64,000 bases of DNA from Acidobacteriota bacterium (GTDB taxonomy: Bacteria; Acidobacteriota; Terriglobia; Terriglobales; Acidobacteriaceae): positions 1 through 64,000 of the forward strand of contig QIAM01000019.1 of NCBI GenBank assembly GCA_003225555.1, in the 5' to 3' direction. A model generated the notes under the pieces. That model was given only the letters and a program-made list of their open reading frames with translations. It did no database searches and was not told where the DNA came from. The stretch's first letter is position 1. Each line of letters begins with the position of its first letter. Positions 8,775 through 17,320 of this stretch are shown piece after piece. Position numbers and translations under genes: made by a program.

Positions 8775-11012
8775 TTAATCCTTGCTGGAGTCGTCCATAG
8801 CGGCATCAATGAAAGAAGCGGTGTCGACGGCGAGGCGTTTGCCGGTTGCCACGGACTCCTGCGTTCGCAAGGTAGCGAGGGTGGTACAAACAAGCTCATC
8901 AACCGGGATGGCGGGAGGTCCTTGTTGCCGGACGGACCGTGTGAAGGCGGCCCACTCGCCGCGATGCCCCTTGTCCTGATGCCAGCGCGAGCGGATCACT
9001 TGCTTGCGGCCATTGCGCAGGAGTTCAAGACGACGAAAATCTTCAAGCACCGCGACGGCTCCTCCGCCGAATGCTTCCACGCGTTCCTTCGAGAATGAAC
9101 GGTCGCCGTTCGCGAGATAGCTGATCGTCCCTTCTGAACCGTTTGCGAATCGTAGAGAAGCGAGAATGTTGTCGCCACTGTAGCGACCTGAATTTCCCAC
9201 GGCATGCGCCTCGACTTCGACGATGGGAGAACCAGTCAGAAACATCAGCAGATCCACAAAATGGCAGACCTCTCCCAGAATCCGCCCGCCGCCCTGCTGG
9301 GGATCGTTGACCCAATGATCGGGAGGAAGAAATCCGGCATTAACGCGATAGTGCAGTGCCAGCGGCTCGGAAATCGGTGCCAGAAACGATTTCATCCGCG
9401 CGCTCATAGGCGCAAACCGGCGATTGAAACCAACCATCAGCTCAGGCCTATGCGTGGAGGCAATGCCGAAGTAAGTGCGAACTATAAAACGAAGTTCCTG
9501 TTCCGACAAGCAGAGTGGCTTCTCGCAAAACACGTGCTTCCCTGCTTCCAGCGCGGCCAGAACACGGCTCGCGTGGAGGTGATGGCGAGTCGCAATCACC
9601 AACGTATTGATCCCGGCATCGCGAACCAGTTGGGCATCATCGGTAGTGCAGTAGCGAAAGCCAAATTTCTGCGCCGCGTGGTGCGCGTGCGCGCCGGTCG
9701 CCGTGCAGACGCCGGTGAGGGTGGTATCGCGCGAAGCTTTCAATACGGGAACGAGCGTCCCCAATGCGAACACTCCTGCTCCGAGCAGCCCCACTGAAAT
9801 GCTGTCCACCGACGGCTGTCGTGCGGGAGTGCTGCCTGAGGACGCAGATAGAAGTTCCGGAGTCCGAGCATCGTCGCCTGTGCCCCCGTATTGAATGACG
9901 ACGCCCAGGAATGGCTCCCCGGATCGTCCCGTAATCAGTTCATACGCAGCCGGAGCATGTTCAATCGGAAAGCGATGCGTGATGAGAGATACGACGTTCA
10001 CTTTCCTTTCAGAGAGCAGATGCAGAAAGGCTTCCATGTTCCGCGTTTCCGTCCAGCGCACATAGCCGACGGGATAGTCGCGGCCTTTCTGCTCATAAGC
10101 GGCGTCATATCGGCCAGGGCCATAGGAACGGGAAATCCTGAAGTCGAGTTCCTTCTCGTAGTACGCCTTGCGTTCGATATCGATGCCGACCGTTCCCACG
10201 GCAACAATAATCGCGCGGTCGCGCGCGACAGCGCCCGCCAGATTGACCGGCTCGCTGCTGGGAGTTTCAGCAGCAATGAGAACTGAATCGACGCCTGCGC
10301 CGTGCGAGTGCTCTGCACAAAGATCGGGAAAGTCCGAAGCAGAAGTTGTGGCCGCATCAGCGCCCAGACTGAGGGCAAGCTCGGCGCGTGAGGAGCTAAG
10401 GTCCATTCCAAGCACTCGACAGCCTGCGGCTTTCAAGAGTTGCGCGGTGAGTTGGCCGACCAAGCCAAGTCCGATCACCGCCACTAGATCGCCCAGTTTC
10501 GCTTCCGCCGTGCGGACACCATGAAGAGCAACCGCACCGAGAGTTGCAAATGCCGCTTCGTCGAAGGAAACCTCGCCGGCGGCCGCGGAGATGCGAGCTG
10601 CCAACAGGCGGGGAATACAGGCGAGTTCGCCGTGTACGGCAAATCCAGCGCCCGCGCAGGCCACACGATCAGCGGGTTGAATGTCCGTGATGCCCTCACC
10701 CACGGCGATGACCGTTCCCGCACTGCTGTATCCGGGCGCCTGTGGCTGATCGAGACGGCTGCGTACCGTGTGCACGGCGGAGAAAATGCCATCACGCCGC
10801 ACTTTATTAATGACATCGCGCACAAGGTCGGGCCGGGCCTGCGCTTTCTGCAACAAGCTCTTGCGCGAGAACTCGAGTGCCGCACGTTCTGTCCCAGCGG
10901 AAACCACGGACGCCGCAATACGTACCAGCAAACAGCCCGGCAGCAACTGCGGTGCCGGAACTTCAGCAACGGTAATCTCGCCGGAGCGCGCGTCCTGGAA
11001 AACCTGTTTCAT
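8775..11012 (-). CDS. bi-domain oxidoreductase (zinc-type alcohol dehydrogenase + Gfo/Idh/MocA)
   Basis: A 745-aa fusion. Residues 1 to about 355 are a medium-chain dehydrogenase/reductase (Rossmann motif VIGLGLVGQLTAQLL near 195). Residues about 400-745 are a Gfo/Idh/MocA oxidoreductase (VGLLGAGVFALGTLVPVL near 405; the family motif GKHVFCEKPLCL near 490). Such fusions are repeatedly found in exopolysaccharide and O-antigen clusters, where they are thought to oxidise or reduce a nucleotide sugar, but the substrate is unknown. It overlaps the upstream asnB by 4 bp (ATGA type), a sign of tight coupling. The central linker is rich in Ser, Pro and Ala. Confidence 0.9.
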   Translation of the reverse strand: MKQVFQDARSGEITVAEVPAPQLLPGCLLVRIAASVVSAGTERAALEFSRKSLLQKAQARPDLVRDVINKVRRDGIFSAVHTVRSRLDQPQAPGYSSAGTVIAVGEGITDIQPADRVACAGAGFAVHGELACIPRLLAARISAAAGEVSFDEAAFATLGAVALHGVRTAEAKLGDLVAVIGLGLVGQLTAQLLKAAGCRVLGMDLSSSRAELALSLGADAATTSASDFPDLCAEHSHGAGVDSVLIAAETPSSEPVNLAGAVARDRAIIVAVGTVGIDIERKAYYEKELDFRISRSYGPGRYDAAYEQKGRDYPVGYVRWTETRNMEAFLHLLSERKVNVVSLITHRFPIEHAPAAYELITGRSGEPFLGVVIQYGGTGDDARTPELLSASSGSTPARQPSVDSISVGLLGAGVFALGTLVPVLKASRDTTLTGVCTATGAHAHHAAQKFGFRYCTTDDAQLVRDAGINTLVIATRHHLHASRVLAALEAGKHVFCEKPLCLSEQELRFIVRTYFGIASTHRPELMVGFNRRFAPMSARMKSFLAPISEPLALHYRVNAGFLPPDHWVNDPQQGGGRILGEVCHFVDLLMFLTGSPIVEVEAHAVGNSGRYSGDNILASLRFANGSEGTISYLANGDRSFSKERVEAFGGGAVAVLEDFRRLELLRNGRKQVIRSRWHQDKGHRGEWAAFTRSVRQQGPPAIPVDELVCTTLATLRTQESVATGKRLAVDTASFIDAAMDDSSKD

Positions 11013-13006
11013 CGAGCTGTTGCTTGTGCCGCAGCCACCTGCGGCAGCTGAGACTCGAATCTCTCGGCCTTACCATCGAGAAATACCTGCATCCAGAGTT
11101 CGAGGGTGACGAGTTGCCACAGTTGCATCGACCAATCCTGGCGGCCACTGCGATGCTCGTCGATCAAACACTGTACCGCCTCCGGACGGAACATACCGCG
11201 GTTACGGACCTGAGGTGCCGAGAGCAAATCATCCACCATTTCCTTGAGGTCGTGTGCCAGCCAATAGTCTACTGGAGCGGCGAAGCCGGCTTTTGGCTGG
11301 TGCAGCACTTCGCGGGGCAGAATGTCTGCCATCGCTTGTCGGAAGATGTACTTCGTTGTGGGTCGAAGAGAGCCCTTTAACTTCAGATAAGGTGGGACAT
11401 TCCACGCGACGAACTCGGCAAACTGGCGGTCAAGAAAAGGCACTCGGACCTCGACCGAAGACGCCATGCTCATCTTGTCGTTATAGGTCAGGTTCAGGCT
11501 GGCCATGAAAATCTTGGTGTCAAGGTAGAGCATCTGGTGCAGAAAGTCTGCGTCGCCGACGCGGTCGAATGCCGCGCGATGCTGGATCGCAGGATCGGAT
11601 CCCGAAGCCGTTGTTGCAAACTCGGAAGTGTAGAGATCGTGTTTTTGCCTGTGGTCGAGATAAGTACAGTTCGCAATGAAACGATCGATGGGATCGAGCG
11701 ACGCGCTGCGAGCCATTTTCTTGCCGAGGCGCATCCTCCCCTTCAACGGAGTACCACGCAGACTGGGAAGGGCGGCCATGGCTCCTTCCGCCAGACCCCG
11801 GATACCCAATGGCAAGTGGCTGTACGCCTGTGCCCAATAGTGAGCCACGTACTTGCGGTATCCGGCGAAGAGTTCATCTCCGCCCACGCCGGAAAGAAGC
11901 ACGGTTGCCTGCTTGCGGGCTTCGCGACAAACAAGATACGCCGTGATGATGGCGGGATCGGCTGTGGGCTCATCCATGTGCCACACGAGGCGGGGCAAGA
12001 GATCGGTGACGTCGGGCGCGACGACGATACGCTGGTTCTCGCAGCCCAGTTGACGCGCCAGGCGTGTGGCGACCTCGGGATCGTCCAGCGTGGTCTCGCC
12101 GACTCGGTACTTCCGCGGAAAAGTGATGGTGTATGTGCGAACCGGCTGACGAGTCGCCCTCGCCATCATCGCGACGATACTCGAAGAGTCGAGTCCAGCG
12201 CTCAAGAACGCTCCGATGGGAACATCGCTGACCATCTGGGCCTCAACAGAACGGCGGAAGCGGTCGCGAACCTCTTCCATCAACTCACCATGCGACCTGG
12301 GGTAAGCATGGCTTGCCGAAGGTAAGGTCAGGTCCCAGTACTGCGTGAGCTGTAGTTGTCCGTCGCGGAGGGTCGCGTAGTGTCCCGCGGGAAGCTTCAG
12401 AATGTGCCGGAACATTGTCTTGGGATCAGGCACCCAGAGGAACGTCAGGTACTGATGAAGAGATTCCGGATCGAGTTCGGCTTTGACTTCTGCCACCTGC
12501 AGAAGCGCCTTGATTTCTGAGGCAAAGGCGAACCGCTTGCCTTGGTGATAATAGTAAAAAGGTTTGATCCCGAAATGATCGCGGGCCATGAACAAGGTCG
12601 GAGAACCGTAGCGGAGATCGCAGATGGCAAAAGCGAACATTCCATTCAAGCGCTTAACGCAATCTGGGCCCTCCTCTTGGTAGAGGCGGAGAATCACTTC
12701 GGTATCAGTGTGCGAAGAGAACCTGTGGCCTTTGCTCTCGAGTTCGCGACGGAGTTCTGCGAAGTTGTAGACCTCTCCGTTGTAGGTGATCCAGACCGTG
12801 CGGTCCTCGTTGCACATCGGCATGTGGCCAAGAGGAGACAAATCGAGAATGGCAAGACGGCGGCTGCCCAGTCCAATGTAGGAACCGTCGGGAAAGGTCC
12901 GCTCCCACGAACCGGAGTCGTCGGGTCCGCGGTGGGCCTGGACGTGAGTCATCCGGGCCAACGTTTCCCCATCTCCGCAATTCACCAGACCGTTGATGCC
13001 ACACAT
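11009..13006 (-). CDS. AsnB-type glutamine-hydrolysing amidotransferase 1
   Basis: A 665-aa asparagine-synthetase-like protein. The N-terminal glutaminase domain has the catalytic Cys2 (MCGINGLV), HRGPDD and YNGEVYNF motifs. The C-terminal synthetase domain has the ATP pyrophosphatase loop as LSAGLDSS, with Ala where the usual motif has Gly (SGGxDS). In exopolysaccharide loci such proteins are thought to amidate a sugar carboxylate rather than make asparagine. A second, better-conserved AsnB is encoded two genes upstream, arguing for two different amidation steps or acceptors. Both flanking genes are EPS genes. True asparagine synthesis cannot be excluded from sequence alone. Confidence 0.88.
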   Translation of the reverse strand: MCGINGLVNCGDGETLARMTHVQAHRGPDDSGSWERTFPDGSYIGLGSRRLAILDLSPLGHMPMCNEDRTVWITYNGEVYNFAELRRELESKGHRFSSHTDTEVILRLYQEEGPDCVKRLNGMFAFAICDLRYGSPTLFMARDHFGIKPFYYYHQGKRFAFASEIKALLQVAEVKAELDPESLHQYLTFLWVPDPKTMFRHILKLPAGHYATLRDGQLQLTQYWDLTLPSASHAYPRSHGELMEEVRDRFRRSVEAQMVSDVPIGAFLSAGLDSSSIVAMMARATRQPVRTYTITFPRKYRVGETTLDDPEVATRLARQLGCENQRIVVAPDVTDLLPRLVWHMDEPTADPAIITAYLVCREARKQATVLLSGVGGDELFAGYRKYVAHYWAQAYSHLPLGIRGLAEGAMAALPSLRGTPLKGRMRLGKKMARSASLDPIDRFIANCTYLDHRQKHDLYTSEFATTASGSDPAIQHRAAFDRVGDADFLHQMLYLDTKIFMASLNLTYNDKMSMASSVEVRVPFLDRQFAEFVAWNVPPYLKLKGSLRPTTKYIFRQAMADILPREVLHQPKAGFAAPVDYWLAHDLKEMVDDLLSAPQVRNRGMFRPEAVQCLIDEHRSGRQDWSMQLWQLVTLELWMQVFLDGKAERFESQLPQVAAAQATAR

Positions 13007-13015
13007 TTTCCTAAG

Positions 13016-13927
13016 TTAGCCCCGGTTGCGCTGCAACTTCTGCTTTTTCAACTCGTAGATCTTCGCTTTAGTGTGGAACATCTGCACTGCCTGGAATCCA
13101 CAATAGATCATGCCTGGCACGCCGTCGAGAAACCCAAACCGGAAAAGATAGCGGTAAAGAAACAGCAGGACGGGCGAACCCGGCAGCGCGTAGAGCTTCT
13201 TTTTGAGCCAACGACGCTGCTGGGCTTGCGTGCCAAAAGCGGCTGGAGGCAACTCACTGCCGCCGCCTCTACGCAGAAGAACACGGGCTTCCCAGTTCGA
13301 GTATTCATCGTGCTTCTGAATGTACCGTGAAAGCGATTCCACGTTGCGATGGATGATTGGATTTCTCAGCTTCCCCGTGGCGCCTTCCACCACAACGTGT
13401 TCGTGAACTTCCATGTCGGCCATGGAGGCGTCCTGCTCCGGGAGACGGCATTCGTAGTGTCCCTTACCTCGACGGAACAAAGAGAGTTTCTGGAAGCTGG
13501 CACCGCTGTGGCGGAGTACTCGCCCGAGAAAATACATTCGCAGGGTTATGTAGTAACCATGGATCGCCGGATTTTCAACGGCCGGGCGGATCTCTTCCGT
13601 CAACTCGGGTGTGAGAGATTCGTCGGCGTCGAGCAATAGAATCCAGTCGAAGGCCAGCGGCAGAGTGTCCATCGCCCACTGGCGCTTCTTGGGCCAACCG
13701 CCCGCGTAGTGAAATTGGACTACCCTGGCGCCGAAGGACCGCGCGATGTCAGGCGTCGCATCGGAGCTGCCGGAGTCGACAACGTACACTTCGCCAACCT
13801 CACGCAAACTTTCGAGACACTGCGGCAGATTCCGCGCCTCGTTGCGTGTGGCCACGATCACACTGATCGGCACTTTGGCGGTCGAGACCATTCCGTCGGC
13901 CTTTTCGATTTCATCGACCTTCTGCAT
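13016..13927 (-). CDS. GT2 glycosyltransferase, WaaE/KdtX-like
   Basis: A GT-A fold family 2 glycosyltransferase (303 aa from this start). It shows ISVIVATRNEARNLPQCLES at the N-terminus, VVDSGSSDAT (first donor-site Asp), and LLLDADESLTPEL with the DxD metal motif. The C-terminal part is basic, with a short hydrophobic stretch (SPVLLFLYRYLFRFGF), as in LPS-core KdtX-like enzymes that sit at the membrane. I set the start at 13927, 27 bp after the upstream asnB stop. An earlier start at 13999 would overlap asnB by 46 bp, and a later ATG at 13891 has a better purine-rich site, so the first 12 residues are uncertain. Confidence 0.85.
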   Translation of the reverse strand: MQKVDEIEKADGMVSTAKVPISVIVATRNEARNLPQCLESLREVGEVYVVDSGSSDATPDIARSFGARVVQFHYAGGWPKKRQWAMDTLPLAFDWILLLDADESLTPELTEEIRPAVENPAIHGYYITLRMYFLGRVLRHSGASFQKLSLFRRGKGHYECRLPEQDASMADMEVHEHVVVEGATGKLRNPIIHRNVESLSRYIQKHDEYSNWEARVLLRRGGGSELPPAAFGTQAQQRRWLKKKLYALPGSPVLLFLYRYLFRFGFLDGVPGMIYCGFQAVQMFHTKAKIYELKKQKLQRNRG

Positions 13928-13953
13928 AACCGGTTGCCAAACTGACGATTGGC

Positions 13954-15864
13954 TCACAAATGCAATTCGCACCAGCGCTCGAGCACGTATAGAGACCACG
14001 GCCGGGTCCAGGAAGTTGCGCCTCGCAGGAAATCATGCCACACCCGTTGCACCTGGCCTCGGTCCAGCACTTCGGCGAGTGGACCTTCGCTGAACTTGCC
14101 CTCCAGCACGGGTTCGACCTCACGCCGCAGTTCTCCTCGCAGCCAATGCTCGAACGGAAGCGTGAACCCGCGTTTGCGGCGGCGAACAACCTGATCCGGC
14201 AGAGAGCTCTCCAGGGCCGCAACCAGCAACTTCTTCGGAGTGTGTCCGTTAAGCTTTTCCGCCCCGGGGAGTGCCAGGACTGCCTTGGCAAGCTGATGGT
14301 CGATCAGAGGTACTCGCACTTCCAGGCCCTGGGACATGCTCATGAAATCGGCGTCGCGCAACAGGGTATTGAGCATATAACAGCGCATCTCCAAATAGGA
14401 AACCCGATTGACGGTATCGAGTGAGAGCGCGGCCTGCAAGTTTTCGCGCTGCGATGCCACAGCGCGCTCGCGGCCAACTGTATCGGCAGGTGGGCACAGC
14501 AGGTCGACCTGGCGCGGGGTGAACAGCATACGCGTGAGGAAATACGGATGAAGCAGGCGGCCATTGTCGCGGATGAGCGAGGTCAACTTTCGGTTTTGAT
14601 CCGACGCCGGGGCAAGCGTGTCGAAGGCCGACCCCAGAGAATGGCGAGCGCCGCCCGGAAGATGCTTCCACGCGTTCGCGAACCTCTCCATGCGTGGGAT
14701 CGTGCGGAAGCTGGAATAGCCGGCGAAAACTTCGTCTCCCCCCAGGCCCGAAAGAGCCACTTTCACTCCCGCCGCGCGCGCTTCCCGCGAGACGAAGTAA
14801 GTGTTGACAGCGTCCATGCTGGGAAGGTCCATGGCGCGAAGTGCACCGGGAACGTCTCCGAGAACGTCGTTCTGTGAAACGGTGATCTCGTGATGATCGG
14901 TACCGAATTGTTGCGCGATGGCACGGGAGTATTCCGCTTCGGAAAATTTGGCTTCGCGAAAAACAATCGAGAACGTGCTTGGAGTTACACCTCCCCGGCT
15001 CAGAATGCTGACCAGTGCGCTGGAGTCGATGCCTCCGGAAAGAAATACACCGAGGGGCACGTCGCTGACCAATTGGGAGCGGACCGCCTCTTCCAACATC
15101 GGCTGAATGCCCGTGCCCGCGGTTTTTCGATCCGGGGAAAAAGTCACAGCCTGGCCAGCATTCGGCTGATCATCAATCAAGTCCCAATAGCGCGACACTC
15201 GCAGTGTACCGTTGACCCACGTCAAGCTGTGGGCTGCCGGAAGCGCATGCACGCCTTCGATCAGCGTGAGCGGATCGTATGCCGAGCCGAATGTCAGGTA
15301 GTTGAGCAGTCCAGCTGGATCAAGGCGGCGAGGGACGAGGCCCGTTCCGAGGATGGTGCGAAGTTCAGAAGCAAGAATGAGGTAAGGGCCACGATGGGCA
15401 TAGTAAAGTGGCTTGACGCCCATGGGGTCACGCGCCACAAACAACTGGTGCTTCACAGCGTCCCAAATGGCGAAGGCGAACATCCCACGCAGCTTCGTAA
15501 GGCAGCCTTCACCCCACTTCGCATAAGCCTTCAAAAGAACTTCGGTGTCCGAGTGGCTGACGAGCTTCGTCCCTGCTCGTTCCAGTTCGTCACGAATGTC
15601 ACGGAAGTTGTAGATCTCGCCGTTGTAGACAATCCAGTTCCCGGTCTCCGCGTCGTGCATGGGCTGGTGTGCGAGGGGAGACAAATCAAGAATGGCCAGA
15701 CGGCGGTTCCCCAGGCCAATCTCAACCGCGTCGGGCGCGGCATCGTGGAGAATGATCGTCCCGCAATCGTCCGGGCCGCGGTGCGCGAGGGACTGCGTCG
15801 CCCGCTCCAGGAGTTCTGCGGGAAACTGCGCTTTATGCGCAACGATTCCAAAAATTCCACACAT
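13954..15864 (-). CDS. AsnB-type glutamine-hydrolysing amidotransferase 2
   Basis: A 636-aa asparagine-synthetase family protein, first gene of the eight-gene minus-strand EPS operon. It has Cys2 (MCGIFGIV), AHRGPDD and VYNGEIYNF in the glutaminase domain, and the canonical LSGGIDSS loop plus LSGLGGDEVFAGY in the synthetase domain. It is clearly different in sequence from the AsnB at 11.0-13.0 kb, so this is not a recent duplication. The likely role is transfer of glutamine-derived ammonia to a carboxylate, here perhaps a uronic acid; housekeeping asparagine synthesis is the alternative. Confidence 0.88.
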   Translation of the reverse strand: MCGIFGIVAHKAQFPAELLERATQSLAHRGPDDCGTIILHDAAPDAVEIGLGNRRLAILDLSPLAHQPMHDAETGNWIVYNGEIYNFRDIRDELERAGTKLVSHSDTEVLLKAYAKWGEGCLTKLRGMFAFAIWDAVKHQLFVARDPMGVKPLYYAHRGPYLILASELRTILGTGLVPRRLDPAGLLNYLTFGSAYDPLTLIEGVHALPAAHSLTWVNGTLRVSRYWDLIDDQPNAGQAVTFSPDRKTAGTGIQPMLEEAVRSQLVSDVPLGVFLSGGIDSSALVSILSRGGVTPSTFSIVFREAKFSEAEYSRAIAQQFGTDHHEITVSQNDVLGDVPGALRAMDLPSMDAVNTYFVSREARAAGVKVALSGLGGDEVFAGYSSFRTIPRMERFANAWKHLPGGARHSLGSAFDTLAPASDQNRKLTSLIRDNGRLLHPYFLTRMLFTPRQVDLLCPPADTVGRERAVASQRENLQAALSLDTVNRVSYLEMRCYMLNTLLRDADFMSMSQGLEVRVPLIDHQLAKAVLALPGAEKLNGHTPKKLLVAALESSLPDQVVRRRKRGFTLPFEHWLRGELRREVEPVLEGKFSEGPLAEVLDRGQVQRVWHDFLRGATSWTRPWSLYVLERWCELHL

Positions 15865-15958
15865 CAGGAGTGGGGTCCCTAGCTCCGATCACACATGAAT
15901 CATTCCATACTATCCTTTGAAGTGCACACATAACTGCCTGCATCGTAGGTTTTTGTGC

Positions 15959-16045
15959 CAGAATGCAGAAGTTTGAAAAAAACCAGGCACGCCTCCAACT
16001 CACGCTGACGCGATTGTGTTCTAATTTCTGCATTCTGATTTCTGC
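15959..16045. repeat. inverted 12-mer and heptad repeat in a divergent promoter region
   Basis: CAGAATGCAGAA (15959-15970) and its exact reverse complement TTCTGCATTCTG (16026-16037) flank 55 bp between the divergent asnB and M20 genes. The right copy runs on as three 7-bp units (TTCTGCA, TTCTGAT, TTCTGCT). The stretch 15865-16077 holds nothing else I can name; both start sites must be served from here. Confidence 0.6.
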
Positions 16046-16077
16046 TTCCGCCCGTTCCCCTCTGCTATCCTCTGCGC

Positions 16078-17106
16078 ATGGACGCGGTCACGCTCACTCG
16101 TCAACTCGTAGACATCGAATCCATTACCGGCAACGAGGCCGCTGTGGGAAATTATCTCTACGGAGAACTCTGCCGACTCGGCTGTCAGACGAAGAAGATG
16201 CCGGTCGAGGGCACGCGTTTCAACGTCTATGCCACTTCGCCGGAGCAACCGCATCCTGCCGTTGTGTTCTCCACGCACATGGACACGGTACCGCCGTTTA
16301 TCCCTTCCTCGGAAGATGCAACGCGCATCTACGGACGGGGTTCGTGCGATGCCAAGGGCATCATCGCGGCGCAGATCGCGGCTGCTGAACGCCTGCGCCG
16401 GGAGAACATCCACGCTGGCCTGCTCTTTGTCGTCGGAGAAGAGCGCGATAGCCTGGGCGCAAAAGTAGCCAACGACTACGTCGCGCAAGAGGATGCCAAT
16501 CAGCAGGGAGCGCACCGCTTTCTGGTCAACGGTGAACCCACCGAGAACCGTATTGCGTTGGCGTCGAAGGGGACGCTGCGCGTCGAGGTGACCTCGACGG
16601 GACGAATGGCGCACTCGGCATATCCTGAACTGGGCGAGTCGGCGATTGACAAGCTGCTGGCGGTGCTCACCCGGCTTCGCTCGATGCCACTGCCTTCTGA
16701 CCCGGAGATTGGGCCTTGCACGCTAAACATTGGGCTCATCGAAGGCGGACGCGCGCCCAACGTCATTCCTGATTACGCCCACGCGGATTTGCTCTACCGT
16801 TTGATTGGCCCGTCGGAAGGGCTGCGGCAGAAGATCGTCGCGACCGCGGGCGATGCGGTGAAAGTCACATTCCCGCTGGAGATTCCCTTTCTCCGGCTGC
16901 GCACGGTCGATGGACTGCCTACGATGACTGCGGCGTTCACAACCGATGTTCCCTTCCTGGCCAATTGGGGCGAGCCTTTGCTGATTGGTCCGGGATCGAT
17001 TCAAGTTGCGCATACGGAGGGCGAGTACATCGAGAAGCAGCAACTCGCTGAGGCGATTGATTCGTACTGCGCGATCGCGAAGCGGCTGTTGGCGGTTTCG
17101 CAGTAG
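16078..17106 (+). CDS. M20-family metallopeptidase/deacylase (ArgE/DapE-like)
   Basis: A 342-aa zinc hydrolase of the ArgE/DapE/CPG2 group. It carries FSTHMDTVPPF (first metal His and Asp), GRGSCDAKGIIAA (bridging Asp), VGEERDSLGA (catalytic Glu pair), the dimerisation insert starting near EVTSTGRMAHSAYPE, and a final conserved His in QVAHTEGEYI. It removes an acyl or amino-acid group from an amide; the substrate could be acetylornithine or a dipeptide, and the neighbours do not decide. It is single, diverging from the EPS operon and ending just before repeats and an IS element. Confidence 0.85.
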   Translation: MDAVTLTRQLVDIESITGNEAAVGNYLYGELCRLGCQTKKMPVEGTRFNVYATSPEQPHPAVVFSTHMDTVPPFIPSSEDATRIYGRGSCDAKGIIAAQIAAAERLRRENIHAGLLFVVGEERDSLGAKVANDYVAQEDANQQGAHRFLVNGEPTENRIALASKGTLRVEVTSTGRMAHSAYPELGESAIDKLLAVLTRLRSMPLPSDPEIGPCTLNIGLIEGGRAPNVIPDYAHADLLYRLIGPSEGLRQKIVATAGDAVKVTFPLEIPFLRLRTVDGLPTMTAAFTTDVPFLANWGEPLLIGPGSIQVAHTEGEYIEKQQLAEAIDSYCAIAKRLLAVSQ

Positions 17107-17107
17107 C

Positions 17108-17220
17108 CTAACCTCAGGCGCTAAAGCCCGAGCTTTTTTCGGAGTTCTATGCGGCACGACTATTAAGTCGGGCCCTTCCCGGATGAATAAGGATCCTTCG
17201 GCTCCGCGAGGACTGCGCTT
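17108..17220. repeat. dispersed-repeat remnants between the M20 gene and the IS
   Basis: CCTCAGGCGCTAAAGCCC (17111-17128) is the reverse complement, with one mismatch, of the element copied at 31566-31583. About 50 bp further on, GGATCCTTCGGCTCCGC starts a second element related to the one at 38195-38210. Both are short hairpin-forming repeats; no gene is visible here. Confidence 0.5.
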
Positions 17221-17285
17221 CGCGCACTTCCCGGTCCGCTCAGATGTAATGAAAACAAAAAAGGCGTGCCTCCAAGAGTAGAGTA

Positions 17286-17300
17286 CGTGCTCGAAGCACA
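17286..17300 (+). repeat. IS1111-type subterminal inverted repeat, left
   Basis: CGTGCTCGAAGCACA, itself a near-palindrome (GTGC-TCGAA-GCAC), matches the complement of 18410-18424 at 14 of 15 positions. It lies 20 bp before the transposase start. Confidence 0.75.
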
Positions 17301-17320
17301 AGCCCTGAAGGAGGCACGAG

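Noticed and set aside
13954-15864. Exosortase/PEP-CTERM sorting system
   Set aside because: AsnB-type and TPR genes occur in such systems, but no exosortase or PEP-CTERM tail is seen in the window.
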